From positions 1 through 56,371 of the forward strand of contig JAFGOY010000042.1 in NCBI GenBank assembly GCA_016926255.1: a stretch of 56,371 nt of DNA, in the 5' to 3' direction. The position numbers and the translations under genes were made by a program. Shown here in pieces: positions 44,568-53,700 of this stretch. The stretch is from Anaerolineae bacterium (GTDB taxonomy: Bacteria > Chloroflexota > Anaerolineae > Aggregatilineales > UBA3940). The notes under the pieces were generated by a model. That model did not search any database and was not told the origin of the DNA. It worked only from the letters and a program-made list of their open reading frames with translations. The stretch's first letter is position 1. Every line of letters starts with the position of its first letter.

Positions 44568-44770
44568 GGTGAATCTCCTTCGGGCGGCGGCTGACAGTCA
44601 GCAGGGGAGATTACCCCCAATCGCCACACCCCTATTATAATCCCATCTATTGTGAATGGGACGGTTGTTCCTGACGGCGGGCGCAGCACGCTGCGCCCCT
44701 GCGAGATGGGGCCATATTTGTGATCCATCAGACGAGGGTGACGATCACCCGTCCAGAGACAGGAGCTATT

Positions 44771-45709
44771 GTGACCGGTTCGACGCTGTACATCGAAACA
44801 CCAATCTATACCAACCCGGAGATCGACGCCCGGTTGGGCAAGAAAATTTACCTCAAGATGGAGTGTTTCCAGCCTTCGGGATCGTTCAAGGCGCGGGGGA
44901 TCGGGACGCTGTGCAAAGAGGCCGCCGATCAGGGATCGACGCGGCTGGTATCGTCGTCGGGAGGGAACGCGGGCTACGCGGCGGCGTATGCCGGTCGGGT
45001 GCTGGGACTGCCGGTGACGGTCGTCGTGCCGGAGAACACATCGCAGATCGCCCGGCAGCGGATCGCCTCACAGGGGGCGGAGGTAATCGTGCAGGGCGCG
45101 GCGTGGGACGAGGCCGATCAATATGCCCGGCGGCTGGTCGAGGAGGTCAACGGGGCGTACATCCCGCCCTTCGACAACCCGACGATCTGGCGGGGCAACT
45201 CGACGATGGTCGACGAGATCGTACAGCAGTGCCCGAAACCGGGGGTGATCGTGCTGTCGGTGGGCGGTGGAGGGCTGCTATGCGGGGTGATGGAAGGGCT
45301 TCATCGACACGGCTGGGCGGATGTACCGGTGATCGCCGCCGAGACAAAAGGAGCCGACTCGCTGGCGGAATCAATCGAAGCCGGGGAGTTGATCACGCTG
45401 CCGGGGATTACGTCAATCGCCTCGACTCTGGGGGCAAGGACAGTAGCGAAGAAGGCCTTCGAGTGGACTCAGCAGCACCGGGTGATCTCGCTGGTGGTCA
45501 GCGACGGGGAAGCGGTCGATGCCGCGTGGCAGTTCGCCAACGATCAGCGGGTGCTGGTCGAACCGGCCTGCGGTGCGTCGCTGACCGTGCTGTACAATCA
45601 CCGCGAGGCGCTGGACGAGTTCGAGTCGGCGCTGGTGATCGTCTGCGGCGGGACGGGCATCACGGCGGACAAGTTACTCGCGTGGAAGCGCGAGCTGGTA
45701 GATTCATGA
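44771..45709 (+). CDS. PLP-dependent threonine/serine dehydratase-like enzyme
   Basis: The 312-residue fold-type II PLP enzyme has the Schiff-base Lys in M-E-C-F-Q-P-S-G-S-F-K-A-R-G, the substrate loop S-S-S-G-G-N-A-G-Y-A-A-A and the phosphate-binding loop SVGGGGLLCGVMEG. The SSGGNAG loop and lack of an ACT domain fit the catabolic serine/threonine dehydratase group, which gives pyruvate or 2-oxobutyrate plus ammonia. The start is the GTG with AGGAG five bases upstream, giving MTGSTLYIETP; a GTG 17 codons earlier has no such site. The gene converges on the trp operon with a repeat element between. Confidence 0.87.
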   Translation: MTGSTLYIETPIYTNPEIDARLGKKIYLKMECFQPSGSFKARGIGTLCKEAADQGSTRLVSSSGGNAGYAAAYAGRVLGLPVTVVVPENTSQIARQRIASQGAEVIVQGAAWDEADQYARRLVEEVNGAYIPPFDNPTIWRGNSTMVDEIVQQCPKPGVIVLSVGGGGLLCGVMEGLHRHGWADVPVIAAETKGADSLAESIEAGELITLPGITSIASTLGARTVAKKAFEWTQQHRVISLVVSDGEAVDAAWQFANDQRVLVEPACGASLTVLYNHREALDEFESALVIVCGGTGITADKLLAWKRELVDS

Positions 45710-45725
45710 TCCGCAGATAAAAACA

Positions 45726-45881
45726 TTCAGTCCGCGAATTACGCTAATTACACGAATTTTTATCCATTTGCAGAACCGTTTGTAGTACCTTGTATCAATA
45801 TTGACCGAGATTCAAGTCTCATCGATTTGTACTCGGCCAGCATAAAATAATTAGCGTAATCCGCGTAATTCGCGGATAAAT
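45726..45881. repeat. MITE-like element, copy 2
   Basis: This 156-bp copy shares with copy 1 (37658-37815) the left end ATTCAGTCCGCGAATTACGC and onward for about 34 bases. It also shares the right end AATTAGCGTAATCCGCG with GCGGATAAAT. The centres have diverged but can still be aligned (CTTGTATCAA, GATTCAAGT, CCAGCA). The ends form inverted repeats. It lies between two convergent genes and could also act as a terminator. The outer CACAGAT repeats of copy 1 are absent. Confidence 0.8.
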
Positions 45882-45890
45882 CCCCCTCCC

Positions 45891-46694
45891 CTAATCGAGC
45901 GCGTCACGCAGAGTCTTTGCGAGGTCGCGCACCGTATCGACTCCCTCGTTTCCGGCGCGGACAAGCGCGCTGCCCACGATGAAGCCATCGACGAGGCCAT
46001 TCATCGCCCGTGCATGGGCCGGTTTGCTGATCCCGAACCCCATCACCAGCGGCTGCGACGTATTCTCACGCACCCGCGCGATGAACTCCGTCAGTCCGGG
46101 CGGCAGTTCGACCCGTTCGCCAGTCACGCCGGTCAGCGAGACGACATAGATGAAGCCGGTCGCCTGCTTTCCGACCAGTTCGATCCGCTCCGCGCTGCTG
46201 GTCGGGGCGAGGAAGAAGACCAGCGCCAGCCCCGCATCCGCACAGGCCGAACTGAAGATCGCCGCTTCTTCGGGCGGCAGGTCGGGGACGATCAGGCCGT
46301 CGGCTCCGGCTTCCTTCGCATCGTGGACAAAGGCATCGACGCCATAAGCCAGCAGCGGATTGATGTAGCCCATCAGCAGCATGGGCTGATCGACGCCCCG
46401 CGCGCGCAGTTCGGCAACCGCACGCAGGCAGTCACGGACGGTGGTGCCGTTCTCCAGCGCGATCTGGGTCGCGGCCTGGATGGTCGGGCCATCGGCAAGG
46501 GGATCGGAAAACGGGATGCCGATCTCGAAGGCATCGACGCCGACCTTCGACATCGCTTCGACGGCATCGAGCGACGAGTCGTAATCGGGAAAGCCGATGG
46601 GGAAGTACGGGAGAAACGCGGCGCGATTTTGGTCGGCGGATTGTTTGAAAATGTCGGCGATAGCCTCAAGGCCGGTTTGTGTTTTCGTGGTCAT
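45891..46694 (-). CDS. trpA: Tryptophan synthase alpha subunit
   Basis: The 267-residue TIM-barrel protein cleaves indole-3-glycerol phosphate to indole and glyceraldehyde-3-phosphate. The catalytic Glu lies in FLPYFPIGFPD...AFEIGIPFSDPLADGP (the Glu in FEIG) and the catalytic Asp in ADGLIVPDLPPEE. A phosphate-binding GFGISKPAHA and a G-S-A-L-V strand are present. The ATG lies one base after the trpB stop. It is the last gene of the operon, and a MITE-like hairpin follows within 10 bases of its stop. Confidence 0.96.
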   Translation of the reverse strand: MTTKTQTGLEAIADIFKQSADQNRAAFLPYFPIGFPDYDSSLDAVEAMSKVGVDAFEIGIPFSDPLADGPTIQAATQIALENGTTVRDCLRAVAELRARGVDQPMLLMGYINPLLAYGVDAFVHDAKEAGADGLIVPDLPPEEAAIFSSACADAGLALVFFLAPTSSAERIELVGKQATGFIYVVSLTGVTGERVELPPGLTEFIARVRENTSQPLVMGFGISKPAHARAMNGLVDGFIVGSALVRAGNEGVDTVRDLAKTLRDALD

Positions 46695-46695
46695 A

Positions 46696-47916
46696 TCACT
46701 CACCCAATTCTTTGATGACGGTATCGAGGTCTTTGTCGCCGCGACCGGAGAGGTTGACAAGCAGGATCGAGTCCTTCGGCATGGTCGGCGCACGCTTGAT
46801 CACCTCGGCGATGGCGTGGGCACTTTCCAGTGCGGGGATGATCCCCTCAAGCTGGCAGAGCAGTTGGAAGGCTTCGAGCGTTTCCTCGTCGGTGGCGTAG
46901 GTGTAGTAGGCGCGTTCGGTTTCGCGGAGAAAGGCATGCTCCGGGCCAACCGATGCGTAATCAAGCCCGGCGCTGACGCTGTGCGTGTTGAGAATCTGAC
47001 CGTCGGCGTCCTGAAGCACGTAGGATCGGGTGCCGTGCAGCACGCCGGGCCGACCCAGGGCGGGATCGGCGAAGCGGGCGGCGTGCGCACCGCTGGCGAT
47101 CCCAAGCCCACCGGCCTCGACGCCGATCAGGTCGACGTCCTCGTCGTCACGGAAGGCGTTGAACAGGCCGATCGCGTTCGAGCCACCGCCGACGCAGGCG
47201 ACACAGGCATCGGGCAGGCGTCCGGCCATCTCGACGATCTGCTGGCGGGCCTCGTCGCCGATCACGCTCTGGAAGTGGCGGACGATCAGCGGGTAGGGAT
47301 GCGGGCCAAGCGCCGATCCGAGCAGGTAGAAGGTCGTCTCGACATTGGTCACCCAGTCGCGGATCGCCTCGTTGATCGCGTCTTTGAGCGTCTTGCTGCC
47401 CGATTCGACCGGGATCACTTCGGCACCGAGGAGCCTCATCCGGAAGACGTTGGGCTGCTGGCGGGCCATATCGACCGTTCCCATATAGACGTGACATTCC
47501 ATGCCCAGCAGGGCGGCAGCGGTGGCGGTCGCCACACCGTGCTGACCCGCGCCCGTCTCGGCGATCACCCGCTGCTTGCCGATCCGGCGGGCAAGGAGCG
47601 CCTGCCCCAGCGCGTTGTTGATCTTGTGTGCGCCGGTGTGGGCGAGGTCTTCACGCTTGAGGTAAATCTGCGCCCCGCCCAGATGATCGGACAGGCGGCG
47701 GGCATAGCTGACCGGGGTCGGGCGGCCCGTGTAAGTCGATTGCAGGTAATCCAACTCGTGGGTGAACTCAGAATCGGCGAGCGCAGCGTGGAAGGCCGCT
47801 TCGAGTTCGTCGAGCGCCGGGACGAGCGTCTCCGGGACGAATCGCCCGCCGTATTCGCCGTAATAGCCCCGCGCATCGGGAAGTTGTTTGCTATCTACAT
47901 TTATAGTGCCGGTCAT
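46696..47916 (-). CDS. trpB: Tryptophan synthase beta subunit
   Basis: The 406-residue PLP enzyme joins indole and serine to tryptophan. The PLP Lys is in [19 protein letters not shown]. The phosphate loop [10 protein letters not shown] and the [17 protein letters not shown] segment are intact, so this is the TrpB1 type that pairs with TrpA. Length is standard. Its ATG overlaps the trpF stop by four bases. Confidence 0.97.
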   Translation of the reverse strand: MTGTINVDSKQLPDARGYYGEYGGRFVPETLVPALDELEAAFHAALADSEFTHELDYLQSTYTGRPTPVSYARRLSDHLGGAQIYLKREDLAHTGAHKINNALGQALLARRIGKQRVIAETGAGQHGVATATAAALLGMECHVYMGTVDMARQQPNVFRMRLLGAEVIPVESGSKTLKDAINEAIRDWVTNVETTFYLLGSALGPHPYPLIVRHFQSVIGDEARQQIVEMAGRLPDACVACVGGGSNAIGLFNAFRDDEDVDLIGVEAGGLGIASGAHAARFADPALGRPGVLHGTRSYVLQDADGQILNTHSVSAGLDYASVGPEHAFLRETERAYYTYATDEETLEAFQLLCQLEGIIPALESAHAIAEVIKRAPTMPKDSILLVNLSGRGDKDLDTVIKELGE

Positions 47917-48587
47917 ACGGCCTCCAGTATTGGCTGGCGGGCGGCCTCGATGAACGCCCGCACCTTTGACGAATCCTTGCGCCCCTTGCGCGGGCTTTCG
48001 ACTCCGCTGGCAGCGTCGATTCCCCAGGGGCGGATCGCGGCGATCCGCTCGCCGACATTGTCGGGGGTCAGGCCGCCAGCAAGCATCAGGCGGGGGGTCA
48101 GCGCGTTGATCGCCTGGGCGACTTCGACGCTGGCCTCCACGCCCGATCCTCCGTAGAGATCGGGGTGATAGGCGTCGAGGAGCAGCGCCGGGAAGCGGTC
48201 GTCGGTGGGTGAATGGGGTAGATACTGCTCCGCGAGATACAGCGCCTCGCTCCTGTCGACCGGGCGGATCGCTTTGACAGCGCGGCCATCGAGCGCGATG
48301 AGCGTCTCAACGGGTTCATCACCGCACAACTGGGCGAGATCGAGACGCACCAGATCGATGGTTCGCTGAACGCTGTCGACCGGTTCGTTGACGAATACCC
48401 CGACAAGCAGCGGATGCTTCTTGCCAAACACACCGCGCAGGGTATCGACGATCTCGCGGGCCTGGGCGGGGGTCACATAGCGCGGGCTGGGCGGGTAGAA
48501 ATTCAGGCCCAGCATATCGGCCCCGGCCTGCGTGGCGGCGAGGGCGTCTTCGTATGTTGTAATGCCGCAAATCTTTGTTTTGGTCAT
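47913..48587 (-). CDS. trpF: Phosphoribosylanthranilate isomerase
   Basis: The 224-residue TIM-barrel enzyme opens [18 protein letters not shown], with the catalytic Cys in KICGIT. The catalytic Asp lies in [15 protein letters not shown], and the phosphate site in [15 protein letters not shown] lies about 8 bases before this ATG; an earlier ATG six codons upstream is less likely. It follows trpC after a 123-base gap that holds no gene. Confidence 0.95.
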   Translation of the reverse strand: MTKTKICGITTYEDALAATQAGADMLGLNFYPPSPRYVTPAQAREIVDTLRGVFGKKHPLLVGVFVNEPVDSVQRTIDLVRLDLAQLCGDEPVETLIALDGRAVKAIRPVDRSEALYLAEQYLPHSPTDDRFPALLLDAYHPDLYGGSGVEASVEVAQAINALTPRLMLAGGLTPDNVGERIAAIRPWGIDAASGVESPRKGRKDSSKVRAFIEAARQPILEAV

Positions 48588-48710
48588 CGTTTCATCTCCC
48601 CTCATCTGTTTAATGCCCTGTCCGTTCCCGGCGCTGAAGCACCGGGCTAATTGTTTTCGAACACGTCACCAGTTTTGCAAGCAGTGATCCACCAAATAGG
48701 TGGCGCACCC

Positions 48711-49532
48711 CTACCCCCGATTTGTCGGTCGCGGCTGGGCGCTGACCCGGCGCACCCGGTCGGCGATATCGGCGGCCTTGACCAGCGCCTCGCCGACCAG
48801 CACCGCGTGGACACCAAGTTCCCCCATCCGGCGGACATCTTCCGCTGAGTGGATGCCGCTTTCGGCAACCAGCACGACACCGGACGGGACGAGTCCGGCA
48901 AGGCGGGCGGTCGTCGCCAGATCGACGTCGAACGTTTTCAGATCGCGGTTGTTGACGCCGACGATCTGCGGATCGATCCGCAGCACGCGGTCGAGTTCGG
49001 CCTCGTCGTGGACTTCGACCAGCGCGTCGAGTCCCAATCGGGCGGCCTCGGCGTAGAGATCGGCAAGCTGCGCGTCGTCGAGCGAGGCGGCGATCAGCAG
49101 GATGGCGCTTGCCCCGGCAGCGGCGGCCTCGTGTACCTGGTAGGCGTCGAGGATGAAGTCCTTGCGCAGCAGCGGCGTATCGACCACCGCCGCGATCTGG
49201 CACAGGTAATCGAGATGCCCCTGGAAGAAGCGCTCGTCGGTCAGCACCGAAATCGCCGACGCGCCGTTGTCCGCATAGGTCGCTGCCAGCAGCACCGGAT
49301 CGAAATCCTCAATCAGCACGCCTTTGCTGGGCGAGGCGTGCTTGACCTCGGCGATCAGCGCCACCGAATCGCCCCGGCGCAGCGCGTCGGCGAAACGGGC
49401 GGGCCGCGTCTCAACCGCTTCGGCGCGACGCAGCATCTCCGCCAGGGGAACCGCGCGTTTGCGTTCGGCGAGTTCCGCCTGCTTGTGCGCGAGTATCTTA
49501 TCGAGGATCGTGCCGGTTTTGACGAAGGTCAT
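48711..49532 (-). CDS. trpC: Indole-3-glycerol phosphate synthase
   Basis: The 273-residue enzyme has the catalytic Lys and Glu in V-A-L-I-A-E-V-K-H-A-S-P-S-K-G, then LLRKDFILDAYQV, LVEVHDEAEL and VNNRDLKTFDVD, with a phosphate-binding VAESGIHSAEDV and A-V-L-V-G-E-A-L-V. It closes the indole ring in tryptophan synthesis. Its ATG overlaps the trpD stop by four bases. Confidence 0.96.
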   Translation of the reverse strand: MTFVKTGTILDKILAHKQAELAERKRAVPLAEMLRRAEAVETRPARFADALRRGDSVALIAEVKHASPSKGVLIEDFDPVLLAATYADNGASAISVLTDERFFQGHLDYLCQIAAVVDTPLLRKDFILDAYQVHEAAAAGASAILLIAASLDDAQLADLYAEAARLGLDALVEVHDEAELDRVLRIDPQIVGVNNRDLKTFDVDLATTARLAGLVPSGVVLVAESGIHSAEDVRRMGELGVHAVLVGEALVKAADIADRVRRVSAQPRPTNRG

Positions 49533-50566
49533 GCCGCGAACCCCTGTGACATCTCGATCAGCGCGTCGAGTTTTTCGAGCGCCGCGCCGCTGTCGATGGT
49601 GTTGGCGGCCAGCGCGATCCCATCCTGCAGATCGTCGACCACGCCTGCGGCCAGCAGTGCCGCTCCACTGTTGAGCAGCACGACATCGCGTTTTTCGCTG
49701 TTGACCGCACCGGTCAGGATGCCGCGCAGAATGGCGGCGTTCTCGGCGATATCGCCGCCGCGCAGGTCAGAGATATGCGCACCGGGGAAACCGTACTCCT
49801 GCGGATCGAGGGTGTAGGTTTCGACCACACCGTTCTGGAAATGGCTGACGGTGTTGGGACCAGTGGTCGTCAGTTCGTCGATGCCGCCGTAGCCGCTGAC
49901 GATGATCGCCGATTCCGATCCGAGATCGTTGAAGACCTGAGCGAGAAATGAGGCGAGGTCGGCGGCAAAGACGCCCATCAACTGGCGCTTCGCCCCGGCG
50001 GGATTGGTCAGCGGGCCGAGGATATTGAAGATCGTCCGCACGCCGATCTCGCGGCGCGGGCCGATGGCGTAGCGCATCGCCGGGTGGAGCTTCGGCGCAA
50101 ACAGGAAGCCGATCCCGATCTCGTCGATGCACTGCCCGACCTGCTCCGGGGTCAGATCGAGATTGACGCCCAGCTCGCCGAGGACATCGGCGCTGCCGCA
50201 TTTGCTGGTCGCGGCGCGGTTGCCGTGCTTGGCGACCGGCACCCCGGCCCCCGCGGCGACGAAGGCAACGGTAGTCGAGATGTTGAACGTGCCGGAATGA
50301 TCGCCACCCGTGCCGCAGGTGTCGAGCAGCCTGGAGGGGTCGACTTTGGTCGGGATGCGGGTGGCGTTGGCGCGCATGGCGCGGGCGCTGCCGGTGATCT
50401 CACTGCGGGTCTCGCCCTTCATGCGCAGGGCCATCAGGTAAGCGGCGATCTGGGCATCGGTCGTTGCCCCGACCATGATCTGGTTCATCACCACTTCGGC
50501 TTCTTCTGCCTGCAAATGTCCGAACCGGCTGATGATTTCGATCGCACGTTTGATGTCAATGGTCAT
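49529..50566 (-). CDS. trpD: Anthranilate phosphoribosyltransferase
   Basis: The 345-residue protein has the PRPP loop DTCGTGGDHSGTFNIST, the anthranilate-binding KHGNRAATSKCGSADVLEx-type segment (here KHGNRAATSKCGSADVLG) and a RTIFNILGPLTNPAG motif. It transfers phosphoribose to anthranilate. About 130 bases with two hairpins separate it from the methyltransferase gene, so ribosomes must load independently here. Confidence 0.96.
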   Translation of the reverse strand: MTIDIKRAIEIISRFGHLQAEEAEVVMNQIMVGATTDAQIAAYLMALRMKGETRSEITGSARAMRANATRIPTKVDPSRLLDTCGTGGDHSGTFNISTTVAFVAAGAGVPVAKHGNRAATSKCGSADVLGELGVNLDLTPEQVGQCIDEIGIGFLFAPKLHPAMRYAIGPRREIGVRTIFNILGPLTNPAGAKRQLMGVFAADLASFLAQVFNDLGSESAIIVSGYGGIDELTTTGPNTVSHFQNGVVETYTLDPQEYGFPGAHISDLRGGDIAENAAILRGILTGAVNSEKRDVVLLNSGAALLAAGVVDDLQDGIALAANTIDSGAALEKLDALIEMSQGFAA

Positions 50567-50623
50567 TGTTAGATTTCTCCTTTGTTTTTACGCTGTCTCT
50601 AAATCGCAACGATCACCCCCCTG

Positions 50624-50668
50624 TGCGGAACTTCGTTCCGCATCCGTCCCCCCTTAACAAAGGGGGAC
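50624..50668. repeat. Two adjacent hairpins inside the trp operon
   Basis: TGCGGAAC-TTC-GTTCCGCA (50624-50642) is followed by GTCCCCC(C)TT-AACA-AAGGGGGAC (50646-50668). They lie between the methyltransferase stop and trpD. They look like a small intergenic repeat or a processing or partial termination site. Neither has a clear T tract in the operon direction. Confidence 0.55.
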
Positions 50669-50694
50669 GATAAATATTCGGGGAGAGATGGTTA

Positions 50695-51471
50695 TTACAC
50701 TGCACTTCGCAGCACCATTCGGCGCATATACCATGTAATATTCGACTGACCGGCGGCACTGTTTTGCAGCCGGAGCAGTTCTCCCCGAATCGACTCCTGC
50801 TCGTCGGTAGACAGATGTTGGGCAACCAATTCGCTGCCCGGCCACAGAATGACCGTATTCGGATAAAACCATTCGGCGGCATCCCGATCGTCGACCGGGA
50901 GTCTGTCCCGTTCGTTGTACAGCACCTCGCAGTCAGCATAATCGCCCTGCCCCAGCAGCGATCCGATCCACAGGCTGCCGCCACCTGACCGGACGATCCG
51001 ATCGCTGATGTCCAGATAGGTTTGGAAGGCCGGAACAGTCGTCACGACCTTCTCCACTTCATCGATGAAGCACAGCCCACCCGGTGCGAGTTCGCCCAGC
51101 CACCGGTTGATCAGCGAGACAGCATCAGTGAGATGAGAAAGCAGAAAGCGCGCATAGATGATGTCGGGCCGGGCCGGGAACGGTGTAACGGTAACATCGT
51201 GCCGGATGAATTCGAGGTGCGGGAAAGCTTCCGATGCCCGCCGGATATACTCCGCAGACTGATCCAGTCCGCAGGTGCGATCCGCCCCGCTGACTTCAGC
51301 CAGCATGGTGGTCGTATAGCCCGGCCCGCAGCCCAGATCGAGCGCGAGGGCGGGGGTCTGACCGTTGATGTATGGCGTGATGACCTTACGGGCCTCCCGG
51401 TTGAATACGGTAGATATTGATTTGAGACGTTCGGCAGCGCGTTCGTCACTGCCAAATGTATATCTCGTCAC
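50695..51471 (-). CDS. Class I SAM-dependent methyltransferase within the trp operon
   Basis: The 258-residue protein has a canonical SAM-binding motif, ALDLGCGPGYTTTML, then a C-G-L-D-Q-S acidic loop, F-I-R-H-D-V-T and a PGGLCFIDEVEKV motif. The preferred start is a GTG with GGAGA six bases upstream, 13 bases after trpG; an ATG eight codons earlier would overlap trpG by 11 bases. The C-terminal half, with long helices and EWFYPNTVILWPG, should bind the substrate. It is not a known tryptophan-pathway enzyme, so its place between trpG and trpD is odd. The target is unknown. Confidence 0.88.
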   Translation of the reverse strand: MTRYTFGSDERAAERLKSISTVFNREARKVITPYINGQTPALALDLGCGPGYTTTMLAEVSGADRTCGLDQSAEYIRRASEAFPHLEFIRHDVTVTPFPARPDIIYARFLLSHLTDAVSLINRWLGELAPGGLCFIDEVEKVVTTVPAFQTYLDISDRIVRSGGGSLWIGSLLGQGDYADCEVLYNERDRLPVDDRDAAEWFYPNTVILWPGSELVAQHLSTDEQESIRGELLRLQNSAAGQSNITWYMRRMVLRSAV

Positions 51472-51484
51472 CGATATCTCTCCA

Positions 51485-52060
51485 TCAGGCCGCATCGAAG
51501 TGCATCTCCAGGAAATTCTTCAATATGCGCGGGCCGAAAACGGTCAGGATGCTCTCCGGGTGAAACTGCACGCCGAACACCGGATAATATTTGTGGCGCA
51601 CCGCCATCGTGACGCCATCCTCGGTGAAGGCAGTGAGGCGCAGCGAATCGGGCAGCGGGCTTTCGACGATCAGCGAGTGGTAGCGAGTCGCCTCGAAGGG
51701 ACTGGGGATACCGGCAAAGAGCACGTCGCCCTTGTGATAGACGAAGCTGGTCTTGCCGTGCATCAGCTTTTCGGCGCGGGAGACGACTCCCCCAAACGCC
51801 TGCCCGATGCACTGGTGGCCCAGGCAGACGCCCAGCACCGGGATCGACGGGCCAAGCTGCTCGATCACGTCGAGCGATACGCCGCCGTCGTCGGGCGTGC
51901 CCGGCCCCGGCGAGACGACGATATGGCTGGGCGACATCGTACGGATGTCGTCGACGGTGATCTCGTCGTTGCGCACGACATGTAGATCGGCCCCGAATTC
52001 GCCAAGCTGCTGAACGAGGTTGTAGGTAAAACTGTCGTAATTATCGATAACAAGGATCAT
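51485..52060 (-). CDS. trpG: Anthranilate synthase glutaminase component
   Basis: The 191-residue class I glutamine amidotransferase has the catalytic Cys in PVLGVCLGHQCIGQAFGG and the His-Glu pair in VFGVQFHPESILT. It opens MILVIDNYDSFTYNLVQ. It supplies ammonia to TrpE, which ends 9 bases upstream. No fused TrpD domain is present. Confidence 0.96.
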   Translation of the reverse strand: MILVIDNYDSFTYNLVQQLGEFGADLHVVRNDEITVDDIRTMSPSHIVVSPGPGTPDDGGVSLDVIEQLGPSIPVLGVCLGHQCIGQAFGGVVSRAEKLMHGKTSFVYHKGDVLFAGIPSPFEATRYHSLIVESPLPDSLRLTAFTEDGVTMAVRHKYYPVFGVQFHPESILTVFGPRILKNFLEMHFDAA

Positions 52061-52069
52061 GGTTGGCTC

Positions 52070-53596
52070 CTATAATCGGCCCTGTTCGGCATGGCGAATG
52101 GCGACGTCGAGGGCCATCGCCTTGTTGACCGTTTCCTCGTATTCGCGCGCCGGGTCGCTGTCGGCGACGAGGCCCGCGCCCGCCTGCACGTAGACGGTGT
52201 CGCCCTGCTTGACCATCGCCCGGATGGTGATGCAGGTGTCCATCGAGCCGTCATAGCTGAAATAGCCGACCGCCCCGCCGTAGATGCCGCGCCTCGTCCC
52301 TTCCAACTCCTCGATGATCTCCATCGCCCGGATTTTCGGCGCACCGCTCAGCGTGCCCGCTGGGAAGGTCGCGCGGAACAGATCGACGGCGTCCATGTCG
52401 TCGTTGATCCGGCCCTCAACCTGGCTGACGATGTGCATCACGTGCGAGTAACGTTCGATGACCATCATCTCAGGCACATGGACCGATCCATACTTGCAGA
52501 CGCGGCCCAGATCGTTGCGGCCCAGGTCGACCAGCATGACGTGTTCGGCGCGTTCCTTCGGATCGGCCAGCAGTTCATCGGCCAGCCGCCGGTCTTCAGA
52601 CTCGGTCGCGCCGCGATGCCGTGTCCCGGCGATGGGACGCACCATCCCGACGCCGTCTTCGAGGCGAACCATCATCTCCGGCGAAGCCCCGACCAGGCTC
52701 AGGGCGGTATCGCCTTCGCCGTAAAGATTCTCGAACAGGAACATATACGGCGACGGATTCAGCGCACGGAGCGCACGGTAGATCGCCAGGGTCGGGGCGC
52801 TGGTCTTGCGGCTGAATCGCTGCGAAAGGACGATCTGGAAGGCGTCGCCCGCCGCGATATATTCTTTGGCCCGCCGGACGTTCTCCTCGTAGCGCTCGCG
52901 CGGCGTGTTCGACTGCATCGACTGGGCAAGCGGGGTTCCGGCACGCGGAACCGGCGGCAGGGGCTGATCGATGGCGACGGTCAGTTCGTCGATGCGGCGC
53001 AGGGCGTCGTCGTAGGCAGCGGTTGGATCGCCGGTGTTATGGGCGTTCGCCAGCAGGATCAGGTGATGCTTGACGTGGTCGAAGATCACCAGCGTATCGA
53101 CCAGCAGGAAGATCGCATCGGGCAGATCGAGGTCAGTGGTGGCGGTAGCGGGGAGGCGCTCGAAAGTGCGGACGATATCATAGCCGATATAGCCCAGCGC
53201 CCCCCCGATAAATCGCGGCAGCCCCTCAAGTTTGACCGGTTGAAACCGTTCAAGCTCCTGCCGGATACAATCGAGCGGGTTTTCACCGCTTTCGATGGCA
53301 ACCACACTCGAATCGCCATTATGGTAGCGGTGGATTTCGCCGTTCTGGATGATGATCTTGCCCCTGGGGTTGACGCCCAGGAACGAGTAGCGCCCGATCT
53401 GCGCCCCACCCTCGACGCTTTCGAGCAGGAATGCGGGCAGGCCAAGCTGCCGCAGCTTGAGATAGACCGAGACGGGCGTCTCAAGGTCGGCGAGAATGGT
53501 TCGATACACGGGCAGCAGGTCGCCCTGCTCGAACAGATCGGCGGCCTGCTCGCGCGTCGGGGTGATCGATGCTGCCGGTTCGGCGGGAAATATCAT
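52070..53596 (-). CDS. trpE: Anthranilate synthase component I
   Basis: The 508-residue chorismate-utilising enzyme has the feedback-inhibition motif L-L-E-S near residue 58 (FLLESVEGGAQIGRYSFLG), so tryptophan inhibition is expected. The catalytic core has SPEMMVRLEDG, RPIAGTRHRG, LVDLGRNDLGRVCKYGSV, FPAGTLSGAPKIRAMEII and GAGLVADSDPAREYEET. It makes anthranilate from chorismate with TrpG. It is the first gene of the operon, 109 bases after the T-box terminator. Confidence 0.96.
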   Translation of the reverse strand: MIFPAEPAASITPTREQAADLFEQGDLLPVYRTILADLETPVSVYLKLRQLGLPAFLLESVEGGAQIGRYSFLGVNPRGKIIIQNGEIHRYHNGDSSVVAIESGENPLDCIRQELERFQPVKLEGLPRFIGGALGYIGYDIVRTFERLPATATTDLDLPDAIFLLVDTLVIFDHVKHHLILLANAHNTGDPTAAYDDALRRIDELTVAIDQPLPPVPRAGTPLAQSMQSNTPRERYEENVRRAKEYIAAGDAFQIVLSQRFSRKTSAPTLAIYRALRALNPSPYMFLFENLYGEGDTALSLVGASPEMMVRLEDGVGMVRPIAGTRHRGATESEDRRLADELLADPKERAEHVMLVDLGRNDLGRVCKYGSVHVPEMMVIERYSHVMHIVSQVEGRINDDMDAVDLFRATFPAGTLSGAPKIRAMEIIEELEGTRRGIYGGAVGYFSYDGSMDTCITIRAMVKQGDTVYVQAGAGLVADSDPAREYEETVNKAMALDVAIRHAEQGRL

Positions 53597-53616
53597 TGAG
53601 TGCTACTCCTCCGGTG

Positions 53617-53636
53617 CCTGGGGTTCAAACCCCAGG
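53617..53636. repeat. Perfect 9-bp inverted repeat before trpE
   Basis: CCTGGGGTT-CA-AACCCCAGG lies 21 bases upstream of the trpE start, between it and the T-box terminator. Its centre, GGTTCAAACCC, looks like a tRNA T-arm, but no tRNA body surrounds it. It may be a translation-modulating hairpin or a small repeat. Confidence 0.65.
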
Positions 53637-53700
53637 CTACAATCGATATGTCGCCTGCGGCGACTGCGGGCCTGTACCCATACGGCCATTTCAGGCAAAC

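Noticed and set aside
46597-48156. 519-codon plus-strand frame antisense to trpA and trpB
   Set aside because: It is a shadow of GC-rich codons; both trp genes on the other strand are certain.
52091-53599. 502-codon plus-strand frame antisense to trpE
   Set aside because: It exactly mirrors trpE, which has every family motif; the antisense product is unlike any protein.
53617-53636. tRNA gene fragment
   Set aside because: Only a T-arm-like sequence is present; there is no acceptor, D or anticodon arm on either side.
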